NCBI GenBank assembly: GCA_020073305.1
Contig: JAIQFK010000032.1
Span: 49,971-113,970 of the forward strand
DNA length: 64,000 nucleotides
Reading direction: 5' to 3'
From: Terriglobia bacterium
Lineage (GTDB): Bacteria > Acidobacteriota > Terriglobia > Bryobacterales > Bryobacteraceae
A program made the translations under genes and the position numbers. Positions 28,901-36,667 of the stretch are shown here, piece by piece. Each line of letters begins with the position of its first letter. Positions within the stretch are counted from its first letter, which is position 1. The notes under the pieces are model-generated. The model worked only from the letters and a program-made list of their open reading frames with translations, was not told the origin of the DNA and made no database searches.

Positions 28901-28948
28901 GATGGCGGCTAACCCTGCAATCCGAAAGTCTGAACTATGTGTCGTCAT
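25922..28948 (-). CDS. Large secreted protein with beta-propeller-like repeats and Solibacter-type C-terminal domain (TIGR03437-like)
   Basis: A 1008-residue exported protein. The start at 28948 begins a clear signal peptide (SSDFRIAGLAAIAVTAALV, cleavage after RAHA) and has GGAG eight bases upstream; an earlier ATG at 29023 only adds 25 unrelated residues. Residues about 30-400 and 500-720 contain YVTN/NHL-like propeller units (DIALDEARGALYVANFGAAR, GSLSLSPDGRFLVVAHFG). A middle beta domain (about 405-480) contains SGTTPATVHITVDP. The last 225 residues match the Solibacter-type C-terminal domain: APGGLVTVWGSQLSP, SPNQINAQLPVEVEG, GEAIVIYATGLG and GVYQINALVPG. Role unknown; surface display or binding is an inference. 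Confidence 0.85.
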   Translation of the reverse strand: MTTHSSDFRIAGLAAIAVTAALVTMAPRAHAATFGSVVPIGGHAADIALDEARGALYVANFGAARIDVVSLAKRAAASSIHVAPFPGSLSLSPDGRFLVVAHFGNFQAPSSSANALTVIDLVSQGQQTLALGDPPLGVAFGADGRALVVTTTQFLRFDPLSGAFQVLDTIAGVTAKTLPVPPANFPPQIVAASVGVSADGTRIYGLSDTIRFRYDVLSQTVYAAGYTADPPQGPRVVSVSRDGSYFTAGWGLFDATGHLRSEFPNPSGKLNVGSHAIDSVAGLIYAQIPQGQPQGNGTSSAPAAAQPPVLMIVDADNLTVREQLQLPENLAGKSLLNSARDTLYAVSDSGVMILPVGLLGSAHRLIASREDVIFRGNLCDRQAATQDLVIADPGGGATDFTLSTSTAGVNISPASGTTPATVHITVDPQSFAGPRGTVTAWLQITSRTAVNLPAGIRVLINNRGPEQRGTIVDVPGKLVDVLADPARDRFYILRQDKNQVLVFDGTTYQQIATLRTANTPTQMAFTFDRSTLLVGHDNSQLAYAYDLNTLTQLGPIYFPPGHYPRSIASSGNATLAASRVAGPVHTIDRIDLLSRRAFTPLTLGMYENNVNINTTLAASVNGASILAAMPDGTVMLYDASADEFIASRQDFASLSGAYAASNYDSYIVDNHLLNASLVPVANLDNAGGSSSGFVFVDQTGYRTTAADTQAPGVMQRVDMSLAAGVNPTAVAEAPLVGQPGAVFTRTLDGLYSRSAFISLTVSGFTAMAWNYDASVAPPNLQTVVSAADGSKGVAPGGLVTVWGSQLSPVNIATSEIPVPTALGESCLTVNGVPVPMLFASPNQINAQLPVEVEGAATMVLHTPGGTSNNLDFTIVSAAPSVFRSGVAGPKSGVATVVRAKNNQLVTPSNPIHRGEAIVIYATGLGRTLPSLATGFAASANPLPVVIEQPDVSLGGHSLPLYYAGLAPGEVGVYQINALVPGWAPTGMQVPLTITQGSVSTTLTVRVID

Positions 28949-29023
28949 TTGGGTACTCCACGGAGGGCGCTGGGCACGGCGAGAAATGCCGACCGCACCC
29001 GCGACCTCCACGTGGTCTTTCAT

Positions 29024-29116
29024 TTATTCGGCGCTTTTGCGACGCCGCAACACGATCACGCCTAAAAAAACCAGGGCAAAGACGGCGCATAGCAAGCGAA
29101 TCATCGATGTGTCCAT
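29024..29116 (-). CDS. 30-residue single-span membrane peptide behind tadC
   Basis: A short open frame, MDTSMIRLLCAVFALVFLG followed by VIVLRRRKSAE and TAA. It has an AAAGGAG Shine-Dalgarno five to ten bases before its ATG, one hydrophobic helix (about 6-23) and a basic Arg-Arg-Arg-Lys flank, so it should insert with the C-terminus in the cytoplasm. It starts 36 bases after the tadC stop and its stop codon abuts an ATG at 29023 in the frame of the next large gene. No family is recognised. It could be an accessory peptide of the Tad machine, a leader, or chance; the ribosome-binding site and composition favour a real gene. Confidence 0.55.
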   Translation of the reverse strand: MDTSMIRLLCAVFALVFLGVIVLRRRKSAE

Positions 29117-29152
29117 ACTGGGTTCTCCTTTCGTTGCAATTTGGAAGGCGCT

Positions 29153-30067
29153 CTACATGTTCACCATCATGGGGATGAGGTCCCGCACGATGCGCACCAG
29201 CACCGGTCCCACCGTCACCACGAAAAGCGACGGCAAAATACAGAAAAAGATCGGGAATACCAGCTTCACGCCCAGTTTGGCGGCTCTCTCCTCAGCCTGC
29301 TGGCGGGTCTGGACGCGCATAAATTCGGAATGGCCCCGCAGGCTCTGTGCGATGCTGGTGCCAAAGCGATCCGCCTGGATCAGCACGGCCACCAGCTTCT
29401 TCACTTCCTCAACGCCCGTGCGCTCCGCCAGATTTCGCAGGGCATCGGCGCGGCGGTTCCCCGCTTTCATCTCCAGGTTCATGAGGCCGAACTCCTGGCT
29501 GAGTTCGGGATGCGCGAACTGCAGTTCCTTGGCCACTTGCACGATGGCCTGATCGAGGCCCAGGCCGCTCTCGACACAGACCACCATGAGGTCCAGGGCG
29601 TTGGGCAACCCTTTGCGGATGAGCTTCTGGCGATGCTTGGCACGGAGCCTCACATACTCGTTGGGCCCGAAGAACCCGGCGGCGAATGAAGCCACCACAA
29701 AGAGCACCTTCAGGCCGGGGTCGGCATCGGACTTCGCAATGAAAGCCAGTGCCATCGCGGGCAGCACCAGGCCCAGGATGGCTTTGGAGCCGTAGAGCAT
29801 CTTCAACGCCCCCGGGCCCCGGAAGCCGGCGCGCATCAGCCGGCGCAACATCACCGTCGAGTCCTTGGGCGCGGAAGGCACCAGCGAACCCAGCTTGTTG
29901 ACCAAGTCCCGCCAGGCGAGGCTAGGATGGCCCACCGGGTTCGCGGTTTCAACGACGGTCGCCGTCACCCGGTCGATCGCCGCCCTCGGCCGCACCCACA
30001 GCCTCAGCCCCAGCATGGCCAGAATCCCTACCGTCAACACGAAGACCAGTGCCGTCGCCCAGATCAT
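29153..30067 (-). CDS. tadC: Tad pilus assembly inner-membrane protein TadC (T2SS GspF domain)
   Basis: Inner-membrane platform protein of the tight-adherence pilus machine, pairing with TadB to couple the ATPase to pilin assembly. At 304 residues it has an N-terminal membrane helix, a conserved GspF cytoplasmic domain (LPNALDLMVVCVESGLGLDQ, MNLEMKAGNRRADALRNLAE, FGTSIAQSLRGHSEFMR) and C-terminal membrane helices (VFPIFFCILPSLFVVTVGP). The start at 30067 lies two bases after the tadB stop, with GAGGT across the tadB end as ribosome-binding site; a longer open frame only overlaps tadB. Confidence 0.9.
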   Translation of the reverse strand: MIWATALVFVLTVGILAMLGLRLWVRPRAAIDRVTATVVETANPVGHPSLAWRDLVNKLGSLVPSAPKDSTVMLRRLMRAGFRGPGALKMLYGSKAILGLVLPAMALAFIAKSDADPGLKVLFVVASFAAGFFGPNEYVRLRAKHRQKLIRKGLPNALDLMVVCVESGLGLDQAIVQVAKELQFAHPELSQEFGLMNLEMKAGNRRADALRNLAERTGVEEVKKLVAVLIQADRFGTSIAQSLRGHSEFMRVQTRQQAEERAAKLGVKLVFPIFFCILPSLFVVTVGPVLVRIVRDLIPMMVNM

Positions 30068-30069
30068 GG

Positions 30070-31041
30070 TCAGACCTCGATCGAAACAATCTTCTTGATC
30101 ACGGCATAGCCCACGAGCTGCAATCCGATCGCTCCGCCCATCATCCATTGCCCGGTCGTGTCATGGATGAAGAACATCACGTACTGCGGATTGACGTAGA
30201 ACATCATGCCCGCGACCGCCGCGGGGATGAGGGACAGCGCCGTGCCCGTCATACGGCCATGAGCGCTGATGGCGCGAATCCGCCCCCTCAGCTTGAAGCG
30301 CTCCCGGATCAGGTACGCCAGCTTTTCCAGAACTTCAGCCAAATTGCCCCCCGTACGCTTTTGCAGAAGCACGGCCGAGACGAAAAACTGCACGTCCAGT
30401 AAAGGAATTCGTCCCGCCAGCTTCTCGAGTGCGACTTCCAGCGGCAATCCAAGGTTCTGCTCGTCGAAAGTTCGGCGAAACTCTCCGGCGAGAGGTTCGT
30501 CGAATTCGTGATGTAACATTTCGAGCGAAACCGAGAAGGCGTGACCAGCGCGCATGGCCCGTGCCACAAACTCCAGGCCATCGGGAAACTGTTCCTCAAA
30601 CTTCCGCAGCCGCTTTATGCTCTTCCGCCAAACGTAAAGCAGAGGCATGGCGCCACAAAGCGGTCCAGTGAGGAAGGCGACACGATCCAGCGGAGGCGGC
30701 AACAAGTACCATGCAGCAGAGAATCCCAGCAAGACGCCGGTTAACGCCAGCCGCGCCAGCCGCACGACCGGCCAGCGCAGGCCCGCATGCTCCAGTAGTT
30801 CTTGCAGGCGCTGGCGCAGGCGGAAGTGGCGCAACAGCTCCAGGACCATGCGGTCCTTCTTGGCATCTTCGCTCTGCATCAGGGCCGGTGCTGGGCCTTT
30901 GTTCTTGGCTTTCGCCGCGGTGCCGAGCAGACGGCTCTTGATGGTGTCCAGGTCGGCCCGGCGCAGGCGGCTATCCAGCAGGAAGTAGACCCCAACCGTG
31001 GCCACCACTACCGCGCCGAAAATGAAAATGACGAACGGCAT
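30070..31041 (-). CDS. tadB: Tad pilus assembly inner-membrane protein TadB (T2SS GspF domain)
   Basis: Partner of TadC in the pilus assembly platform. The 323-residue protein has an N-terminal helix (VIFIFGAVVVATVGVYFLL), two more helices around residues 95-140, the GspF domain with FPDGLEFVARAMRAGHAFSV and LLDVQFFVSAVLLQKRTGGN, and C-terminal helices near 245-310. It lies five bases after the cpaF/tadA stop. GAGAGCC before the ATG can serve as a ribosome-binding site. The order ATPase, TadB, TadC is the standard Tad arrangement. Confidence 0.92.
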   Translation of the reverse strand: MPFVIFIFGAVVVATVGVYFLLDSRLRRADLDTIKSRLLGTAAKAKNKGPAPALMQSEDAKKDRMVLELLRHFRLRQRLQELLEHAGLRWPVVRLARLALTGVLLGFSAAWYLLPPPLDRVAFLTGPLCGAMPLLYVWRKSIKRLRKFEEQFPDGLEFVARAMRAGHAFSVSLEMLHHEFDEPLAGEFRRTFDEQNLGLPLEVALEKLAGRIPLLDVQFFVSAVLLQKRTGGNLAEVLEKLAYLIRERFKLRGRIRAISAHGRMTGTALSLIPAAVAGMMFYVNPQYVMFFIHDTTGQWMMGGAIGLQLVGYAVIKKIVSIEV

Positions 31042-31046
31042 GGCTC

Positions 31047-32411
31047 TCAGATCTCAATCGACTGGTCGAACAGTTCTGGAGAGAGCCGGATCCCCGCGGT
31101 CAACAGTTTTTCAGCAAATTTCGGCCGAATTCCGGTAGCACAGAAGCGGCCGAGAACCTTACCTTCGGGCGAGACGCCTCGCTTCTCGAAAACAAAGATG
31201 TCCTGCAGGGTCACCATATCGCCTTCCATGCCCGTCACTTCCGTAATGTTCACGACGCGGCGCGAGCCGTCGCTTAACCGCGCCGCCTGCACCAGCACGT
31301 GGACGGCGGAAGAGATCTGCTGGCGGATCGACACCATCTGCATGTTGGCATTTGCCAGTGACACCATTACCTCCAGGCGCGAAATGGCGTCCCGCGGGCT
31401 GTTGGCGTGCACCGTGGTCAGCGAGCCGTCGTGGCCGGTGTTCATGGCCTGCAACATGTCCAGCGCTTCCTCGCCACGCACCTCCCCAACGACGATGCGG
31501 TCGGGCCGCATGCGCAGGCTGTTGATGAGCAACTGGCGCTGGCGTACCGCACCCTGGCCCTCAATATTGGGGGGGCGGGTCTCGAGACGTGCCAGATGCG
31601 GCTGTTTCAGTTGCAGTTCGGCGGCATCCTCAATGGTGACAATGCGTTCCTTGGGTGAGATGAACGCCGAAAGTGCATTCAGCAGAGTCGTCTTTCCAGA
31701 GCCGGTTCCTCCCGCGATGATCAGGTTGAGCCGCGCTCTAACCGCGCCTTCAAGCAGCTCCATCATTCCTGCCGTGACGGCTGTTCGATCGACCAGGTCG
31801 AGGGCCGTCAGCTTATCCGTACCGAAACGGCGAATGGAAAGCAGCGGGCCATCGACCGCCAGGGGAGGCACGATGGCATTCACGCGTGAACCATCGCTCA
31901 GGCGCGCGTCCACCATGGGAGTGGACTCGTCCACGCGGCGGCCAACCTGCGAAACGATCTTGTCAATGATGCGTAACAGGTGCGCGTCATCCCGAAAACC
32001 GACGTTGGTGAGCTCGAGCAGTCCCCGGCGCTCGACATAAACCTGCTTGTAGCCGTTGACCAGGATGTCGGAGATGGTTGGGTCCTGCAGCAGCGGCTCT
32101 AGCGGTCCCAGGCCAAACACCTCGTCAAGCACCTCTTCCGAGATTTGTTGCCGTTCGAGCGAGCTGAGCAGCGTCTGCTCGCCATCAAGGAGCGAGATCA
32201 CCGCCTGCCGCACTTCGCCGCGAACCCGTTGATTGTCGATGGTGGCCAGCGTTTCCAGGTTGATCTTGTCCAGCAGCTTGCGATGTAGCGTAAACTTGAG
32301 CTGCTGGTATTCCGGGCGCAGGGCGTTCTTCTGGCGGCCGGAGTTCCGCAGCAGGCGCTGGTCCCAGGTCAGCTCGGACCCTGGCTTTGTATCGGGGTTA
32401 GTCGTCAACAT
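31047..32411 (-). CDS. cpaF: Tad/Flp pilus secretion ATPase CpaF (TadA)
   Basis: Hexameric secretion ATPase that drives pilus assembly. The 454-residue protein has an N-terminal domain with [13 protein letters not shown], the N2 domain ([20 protein letters not shown]), Walker [13 protein letters not shown] around residue 233, an Asp box ([12 protein letters not shown]), Walker B ([16 protein letters not shown]) and a His box ([13 protein letters not shown]), all intact. AAAGGAA precedes the ATG. It sits between cpaE and tadB. Function is firm as a Tad-type ATPase; the filament it builds is not identified. Confidence 0.95.
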   Translation of the reverse strand: MLTTNPDTKPGSELTWDQRLLRNSGRQKNALRPEYQQLKFTLHRKLLDKINLETLATIDNQRVRGEVRQAVISLLDGEQTLLSSLERQQISEEVLDEVFGLGPLEPLLQDPTISDILVNGYKQVYVERRGLLELTNVGFRDDAHLLRIIDKIVSQVGRRVDESTPMVDARLSDGSRVNAIVPPLAVDGPLLSIRRFGTDKLTALDLVDRTAVTAGMMELLEGAVRARLNLIIAGGTGSGKTTLLNALSAFISPKERIVTIEDAAELQLKQPHLARLETRPPNIEGQGAVRQRQLLINSLRMRPDRIVVGEVRGEEALDMLQAMNTGHDGSLTTVHANSPRDAISRLEVMVSLANANMQMVSIRQQISSAVHVLVQAARLSDGSRRVVNITEVTGMEGDMVTLQDIFVFEKRGVSPEGKVLGRFCATGIRPKFAEKLLTAGIRLSPELFDQSIEI

Positions 32412-32423
32412 GCGTCATTTCCT

Positions 32424-33656
32424 TTACCGGTACGTGAGCGTTCTGCCTGCATCCGTCGAAAGGCTGGGTGCCGGCGCTTCCACCCGCGGCTGCGAACAGA
32501 GCGCGCGCGCAAATTCCCAAAGGGCGCGCTCGAGCACACACGGACCGATCGGCTGGCCCGCGCTCAGGGATTTATGCAGCGAAAGATAATCATTCGGGAA
32601 GGTGGCGTAAACGGGCGCTTTGAAGATCTTGGCCATGGCTTCCAGGGTCACTTCATCCGCCCTTCCCGCCCGGTTCACGATGACTTTGAAATTGTCGAGG
32701 CTCAGCCCCACCTGTGCCAGCAGCGACACCGCCTTGCGCGTCAAGTGCAGGCTGGGCAGTTCCGGGGTCGTGACCAGGAACCCGTGATCGGCTTCCGGCA
32801 GCATCAGCAGGCTCAGGCGTTCGAAAACGGTAGGCAGATCGACAATCACCCAGTCGTAAACCGGCCGCGCACAATCCAGGATTCTGCGGAGCTTGGAGGG
32901 GTCGGCATGGCCGGTAGAAAGAGCGCCCGGCGACGGCAGTAAATCGACGCCGCCCTTGCGTTGCACCAGCGCCGCCCAGGTTTCCGGGTCGGCGTTCAAG
33001 CGGTTTGCCTCGGCCGCCTCCAGCGCCTCCGCCAACGAGGGCGCGCCCGGCAGCTTGAATAGCAGGCGTATGGTCCCGCTCCAGAGAGCAAAGTCCGCCA
33101 GCAGGATGCGTTCCCCGGTCACCTCGTGCAATGCAAATGCCGTGTGAGCGGCCAGCGTCGAGGCTCCCGAGCCCGGCTTGGCGCTGGTGAACACCACCAG
33201 CCGCCCGCGCTTCGTATGCTCCTCTCTCTCGGTGGGGAGCAGCGTAGCGACGCGCGCTCCGGCTTGACGCTGCAGTTCCGGCGTGAATGGCGCGTACAGG
33301 AATTCGGCGGCGCCCGCGCGCAGGCAGGCGAGCAAGGCGGCGGCCTCATTGGCGGTGTGCAGGGCAATCACCGGCACAGGCCGGCTGACACCGCTGATGG
33401 TTTCAATGAGCCGCGCCGACTGCACCAGATCCGCGGAGACGTCAATCAAAATCACGTCCGGCCGCGACTGCCGCAGTTGGGCTTCCAGCTTAGAAGGAAG
33501 CGGATAGCCCGTCCACTCGGCAACGATCCGAAACGCCTGGCTTTCCGGCAGGGCGCGAAGGAACTCCTGCGCCAACGATCGGTTGGGCAGGATGGCGACC
33601 GCGGTCAGCGGCATCGCGTTCGACAATCCGTTAGGTCCCGGGTAACGCGCATCCAT
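32424..33656 (-). CDS. cpaE: Tad pilus localisation protein CpaE-like (receiver-like plus MinD-like ATPase)
   Basis: A 410-residue member of the CpaE/TadZ family, which positions the pilus machine at the cell pole. Residues about 15-130 form a receiver-like domain (PDVILIDVSADLVQSARL) without the full phospho-acceptor set. Residues about 150-390 form a MinD/ParA-like ATPase: the P-loop reads AKPGSGASTLAAH, where Ala stands for the usual second-position Lys, as in other CpaE proteins; Walker B is the WVIVDLPTVFE segment. It lies 11 bases after cpaC. A second ATG 14 codons in is possible as start. ATP hydrolysis may be weak or absent. Confidence 0.87.
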   Translation of the reverse strand: MDARYPGPNGLSNAMPLTAVAILPNRSLAQEFLRALPESQAFRIVAEWTGYPLPSKLEAQLRQSRPDVILIDVSADLVQSARLIETISGVSRPVPVIALHTANEAAALLACLRAGAAEFLYAPFTPELQRQAGARVATLLPTEREEHTKRGRLVVFTSAKPGSGASTLAAHTAFALHEVTGERILLADFALWSGTIRLLFKLPGAPSLAEALEAAEANRLNADPETWAALVQRKGGVDLLPSPGALSTGHADPSKLRRILDCARPVYDWVIVDLPTVFERLSLLMLPEADHGFLVTTPELPSLHLTRKAVSLLAQVGLSLDNFKVIVNRAGRADEVTLEAMAKIFKAPVYATFPNDYLSLHKSLSAGQPIGPCVLERALWEFARALCSQPRVEAPAPSLSTDAGRTLTYR

Positions 33657-33667
33657 GGGAATCGGCC

Positions 33668-35095
33668 TCAGCGCCCCGGCGCCTCCGAGGCGGGCTTGGC
33701 GCTCGTGGCAGCGGCTGGTTTCCCGCTAGGTGCCGCAGCCGGGTGGGACGGAACGGCTACGCCCGGCAGAAACTCCTTCGGCATCGGCGGCAGGGGCTTG
33801 GGATCTGTGGCCGAGAGGGGATAGGTGGCGTCCGGCGTCACCATCACCAGCAGCTCGGTCTTGGATCTTGTTAAGTCACGGCTCTTGAACAGCGCACCCA
33901 GGATGGGGAGGTGTGACAAACCCGGCACTTTCGAGAGATTCTCCGTCACGCGGTCATCGAGCAGGCCGGCAATCACAAAGCTCTGCCCTTCCCCCAGCTC
34001 GATGTCGGTCTCCATTCGCCGCGTGGCGAGCGCCGGAATGGTAAAGCCATTGAAGACCACTCCATTGGCCAGATCGATGGTCGAAACTTCGGGCTTCACA
34101 TGCAGCTTGATGGTTTTGTTGGCGGTCACCTGCGGCAGAAAGTTGAGGCGGATGCCGAACTCGCGGAACTGGATGGTTACTGAACCGCTGGATCCTGGTT
34201 GCAGAACCGGAACCGGGAACTCGCCTCCCACCAGAAAGCTGGCCTCTTTGCCATTGGTTGTGACCAGATTGGGCTCCGCCAGGATCTGCAGCAGTCCCTG
34301 CGTCTCGAGATCGCGAATGACTGCGCCGAGGTTCAAGTCTGGCCGAAAAGCGAAAATGTTGAGCGCGTCGGAAAGCGAGAAAGTGCTGCTGGTGCCGGTC
34401 GGATGACCGGGAATCGTACCGGTCAGTTGACTTGGATTCCCACTGGCAAATTGCCCCGTGGTGATCCGGCCCGGCGTATTGAGGGCCCCGGTGGAGAGCA
34501 GGTTGACACCGAACGAAGTTGCGACATTGCGGTTCAGTTCCGCAAATTTGACACGCAGAATGATCTGTTTGTCCGCGCCCGGCGGCACAACCTGCAGGTT
34601 GTTGACGACCGTCTTCACCAAGGGCGCCATCAGCGCCATAGCGCGATCGGCAACCGCCTGGTTGCTGGCACGCCCGACCAGGGCCAACGTGTCCCGATCC
34701 GCTCGCACATCAACGGCTTCATCGGGAAAGGTTTCCTTCAGCAGCCGGCGAATAGGTTCAAGATCCCTATCGACGGTGACGATATACATGTCGCGCGTGC
34801 CGGTTTTCGACCAGATCACCAGCGTGGACAGGCCGGTGGATTTGGCATTGACCAGAATTTCGCGCGTCGTGACCGCCACCGCGTCCACGACCTCCGGATT
34901 GCTGATGGAAATGCGAGCGACATCCGCCGAGCGGTCCAGAACAACGCTCCGGCCGACACTGAGTTTCATGGCTGCCGTTGTAGATGGGGACGCACTGTCC
35001 TGGGCCGCCACGGCGGCACTCGCCGCGAGCGCGAGCAGCAGCACCGAGCGGCTGATCGCCGTGCTGACCGATCCTGTGTGAGACTTTGCATTCAT
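33668..35095 (-). CDS. cpaC: Tad pilus outer-membrane secretin CpaC (RcpA)
   Basis: Outer-membrane secretin ring through which the pilus emerges. The 475-residue protein has a signal peptide (about 1-31), a short N-terminal domain with LSVGRSVVLDRSADVARISI and VDAVAVTTREILVNAKSTG, a BON-like segment, and the secretin domain with VGGEFPVPV, IQFREFGIRLNFLPQV and ELGEGQSFVIAGLLDDRV. The tail after about 430 is Pro/Ala/Lys-rich low complexity. The order cpaB, cpaC, cpaE matches Tad loci. Nine bases separate it from cpaB. Confidence 0.93.
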   Translation of the reverse strand: MNAKSHTGSVSTAISRSVLLLALAASAAVAAQDSASPSTTAAMKLSVGRSVVLDRSADVARISISNPEVVDAVAVTTREILVNAKSTGLSTLVIWSKTGTRDMYIVTVDRDLEPIRRLLKETFPDEAVDVRADRDTLALVGRASNQAVADRAMALMAPLVKTVVNNLQVVPPGADKQIILRVKFAELNRNVATSFGVNLLSTGALNTPGRITTGQFASGNPSQLTGTIPGHPTGTSSTFSLSDALNIFAFRPDLNLGAVIRDLETQGLLQILAEPNLVTTNGKEASFLVGGEFPVPVLQPGSSGSVTIQFREFGIRLNFLPQVTANKTIKLHVKPEVSTIDLANGVVFNGFTIPALATRRMETDIELGEGQSFVIAGLLDDRVTENLSKVPGLSHLPILGALFKSRDLTRSKTELLVMVTPDATYPLSATDPKPLPPMPKEFLPGVAVPSHPAAAPSGKPAAATSAKPASEAPGR

Positions 35096-35104
35096 AGAAA
35101 ACTC

Positions 35105-35986
35105 TCAATTCGCTCCTTCGGGAGATTTCTGGACGCCAACTACATCCACCGTCCGCTGGTTGCCGCGAATCATGACGACTTCTTCGGTGGCCGGGCGCTT
35201 GGGCGCTTCGACGCGTGGAACGACCACAGGCCTTGGCCGTGGAGCCGCCACTTTCTCGGCTACATCCGGCTTGCTGGTTCGGACTCCATACAGGTCCCGG
35301 GTGTCGCGACCCGGTGTGTTCTGGCTGACCTGGTCGGAGCCGTTGCGAAGAACCAACTGAATGCGGCCCTCATTGCCGGCGAGCGTCAGAGTTTCGGCTT
35401 GTTCCGGCGTGACCAGCAGCGTGACAACCGGCGTATTGATAGCCTGGCCGCGTGATTCGGGTTGCAGGACTTGGCCCGCCGAGAGGACCACGATGTTCTG
35501 CAACGCCGTCGTGGTGATGGTTCCGTTGAAGTTCGGCGGCCTGCCCGTCACCAGCACGTCGACGCGCATGCCGGGCAGCACGAAGCCGGCAACGCCCACC
35601 ACGTCGTTGACCCGCACCGAGACCGCACGCATGCCGGTCGGAATGATGGGCGCGAGGCCCAGGCCGCTGCCGCGTGCCGCCAGGCGTCCCTCCAACACCG
35701 GCTCGTCCAGCAGGATGTTGCTGACCACCGGACGGTCGATGACTTCTTCGACTTTGGTAAAGCCCCCGCGAGGGAACAAGTCGGACGGAACTTTGGTGAT
35801 TTTGAGCTCGTCGCGCCGGACCGTGGTCCCCACCGGCAGCGGCTGCGCCGCCATCACCAGGTCTCGAAAATCAGCCTGCTTCGGCTTGGGCCGCGTGCCG
35901 CGTATCGATACCTGATAGAAGACCGCGGAAACGACCAGCGCCAGCACGATACTCATGGCTAATACGGTTAGGAATCGTCGATCCAT
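35105..35986 (-). CDS. cpaB: Tad pilus assembly protein CpaB (RcpC)
   Basis: Periplasmic protein that works with the secretin. The 293-residue protein has an N-terminal signal anchor (about 5-25), an SAF domain (VMAAQPLPVGTTVRRDELKI), an RcpC-like core with MRAVSVRVNDVVGVAGFVLP and GMRVDVLVTGRP, and VTLLVTPEQAETLTLAGNEG typical of CpaB. The C-terminal 60 residues are Pro/Arg/Val-rich. It is 22 bases after cpaA and nine before cpaC. Confidence 0.9.
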   Translation of the reverse strand: MDRRFLTVLAMSIVLALVVSAVFYQVSIRGTRPKPKQADFRDLVMAAQPLPVGTTVRRDELKITKVPSDLFPRGGFTKVEEVIDRPVVSNILLDEPVLEGRLAARGSGLGLAPIIPTGMRAVSVRVNDVVGVAGFVLPGMRVDVLVTGRPPNFNGTITTTALQNIVVLSAGQVLQPESRGQAINTPVVTLLVTPEQAETLTLAGNEGRIQLVLRNGSDQVSQNTPGRDTRDLYGVRTSKPDVAEKVAAPRPRPVVVPRVEAPKRPATEEVVMIRGNQRTVDVVGVQKSPEGAN

Positions 35987-36008
35987 AATTTACTCTCTGC
36001 GTTCGGTG

Positions 36009-36473
36009 TTACCCCAAGGCAAACTCAGCCAGCCACGCTCCCGCCACGATGGCCGGGGCGTAGGGAATCATCTCAACCGGTGCGGGTTCTCCATTCGCCG
36101 GACGCGCACAGCGCCTGGCGCGCAACGCCAGCACGGACGCATAAACCAATGCCATCATCCCTCCAACCGCGGCGGCCAACCAGGCTGCGCCGAGGATGAC
36201 CGACGGGCCCAGCAGGCTGCCGAATCCGGCCATTAATTTCACGTCACCCGCTCCCATGCCGTTGAGCAGGTAGAAGATCAGGAACACGGCAAATCCCACC
36301 AGAGCCCCCGTGCCCGCGCTGACCGCTCCACGCCATCCTGCCCGGCTCGCGTGAACGACAAAGCCGGAAACCACGGCCGCTCCCGACGTCCAGTTGGAGA
36401 TGCGGCGCCGTGCCAGATCTTCCACTGCCGCCGTGCATCCCACGACGAACGAAATCGTACCCACAATCGTCAT
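36009..36473 (-). CDS. cpaA: Prepilin peptidase CpaA (TadV, A24 family)
   Basis: Membrane aspartyl peptidase that trims the class III leader from Flp-type pilins. The 154-residue protein has five or six membrane helices and the catalytic GMGAGDVKLMAGFGSLLG motif (GxGD) near residue 70; the first Asp lies in the N-terminal AAVEDLARRRISNW segment. Its presence implies that a prepilin substrate exists somewhere, but no pilin gene is obvious in the window. Its ATG overlaps the stop of the preceding 65-codon gene by ATGA, pointing to translational coupling. Confidence 0.9.
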   Translation of the reverse strand: MTIVGTISFVVGCTAAVEDLARRRISNWTSGAAVVSGFVVHASRAGWRGAVSAGTGALVGFAVFLIFYLLNGMGAGDVKLMAGFGSLLGPSVILGAAWLAAAVGGMMALVYASVLALRARRCARPANGEPAPVEMIPYAPAIVAGAWLAEFALG

Positions 36474-36667
36474 GAGGCCTTTCGCTCCCCGGCGCGGCCG
36501 CCGTTCGACATCAGCGGAGGCGCGAGAAAACCCGATGCCAGTGCGAACTCCGCCAGGGTTCTTCCCGAAGGCAGTCGCGAGAAGTCCCGGAGCCCGTTCG
36601 GCGCCGGACTCCTGAGTTTCCGCTGCGCCCGGCTCCCACGACGCTGCACCGTTTGTTTGGCACTCAC
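36470..36667 (-). CDS. 65-residue unrecognised protein, translationally coupled at both ends in the Tad operon
   Basis: The frame opens with GTG at 36667, overlapping the stop of the upstream membrane protein as GTGA, with GGGGAG eight bases ahead as Shine-Dalgarno. It ends in TGA at 36470, overlapping the cpaA start as ATGA. The product is strongly basic for its first 35 residues, then reads SGRTLAEFALASGFLAPPLM. Gly35 followed by Glu at +5 and Phe at +6 resembles the class III prepilin cleavage site (TadE/Flp pattern), but the hydrophobic stretch is only about 16 residues and holds two prolines, and the tail is GERKAS. It may be an unusual pseudopilin, a remnant, or an unrelated coupling peptide. 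Confidence 0.55.
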   Translation of the reverse strand: MSAKQTVQRRGSRAQRKLRSPAPNGLRDFSRLPSGRTLAEFALASGFLAPPLMSNGGRAGERKAS

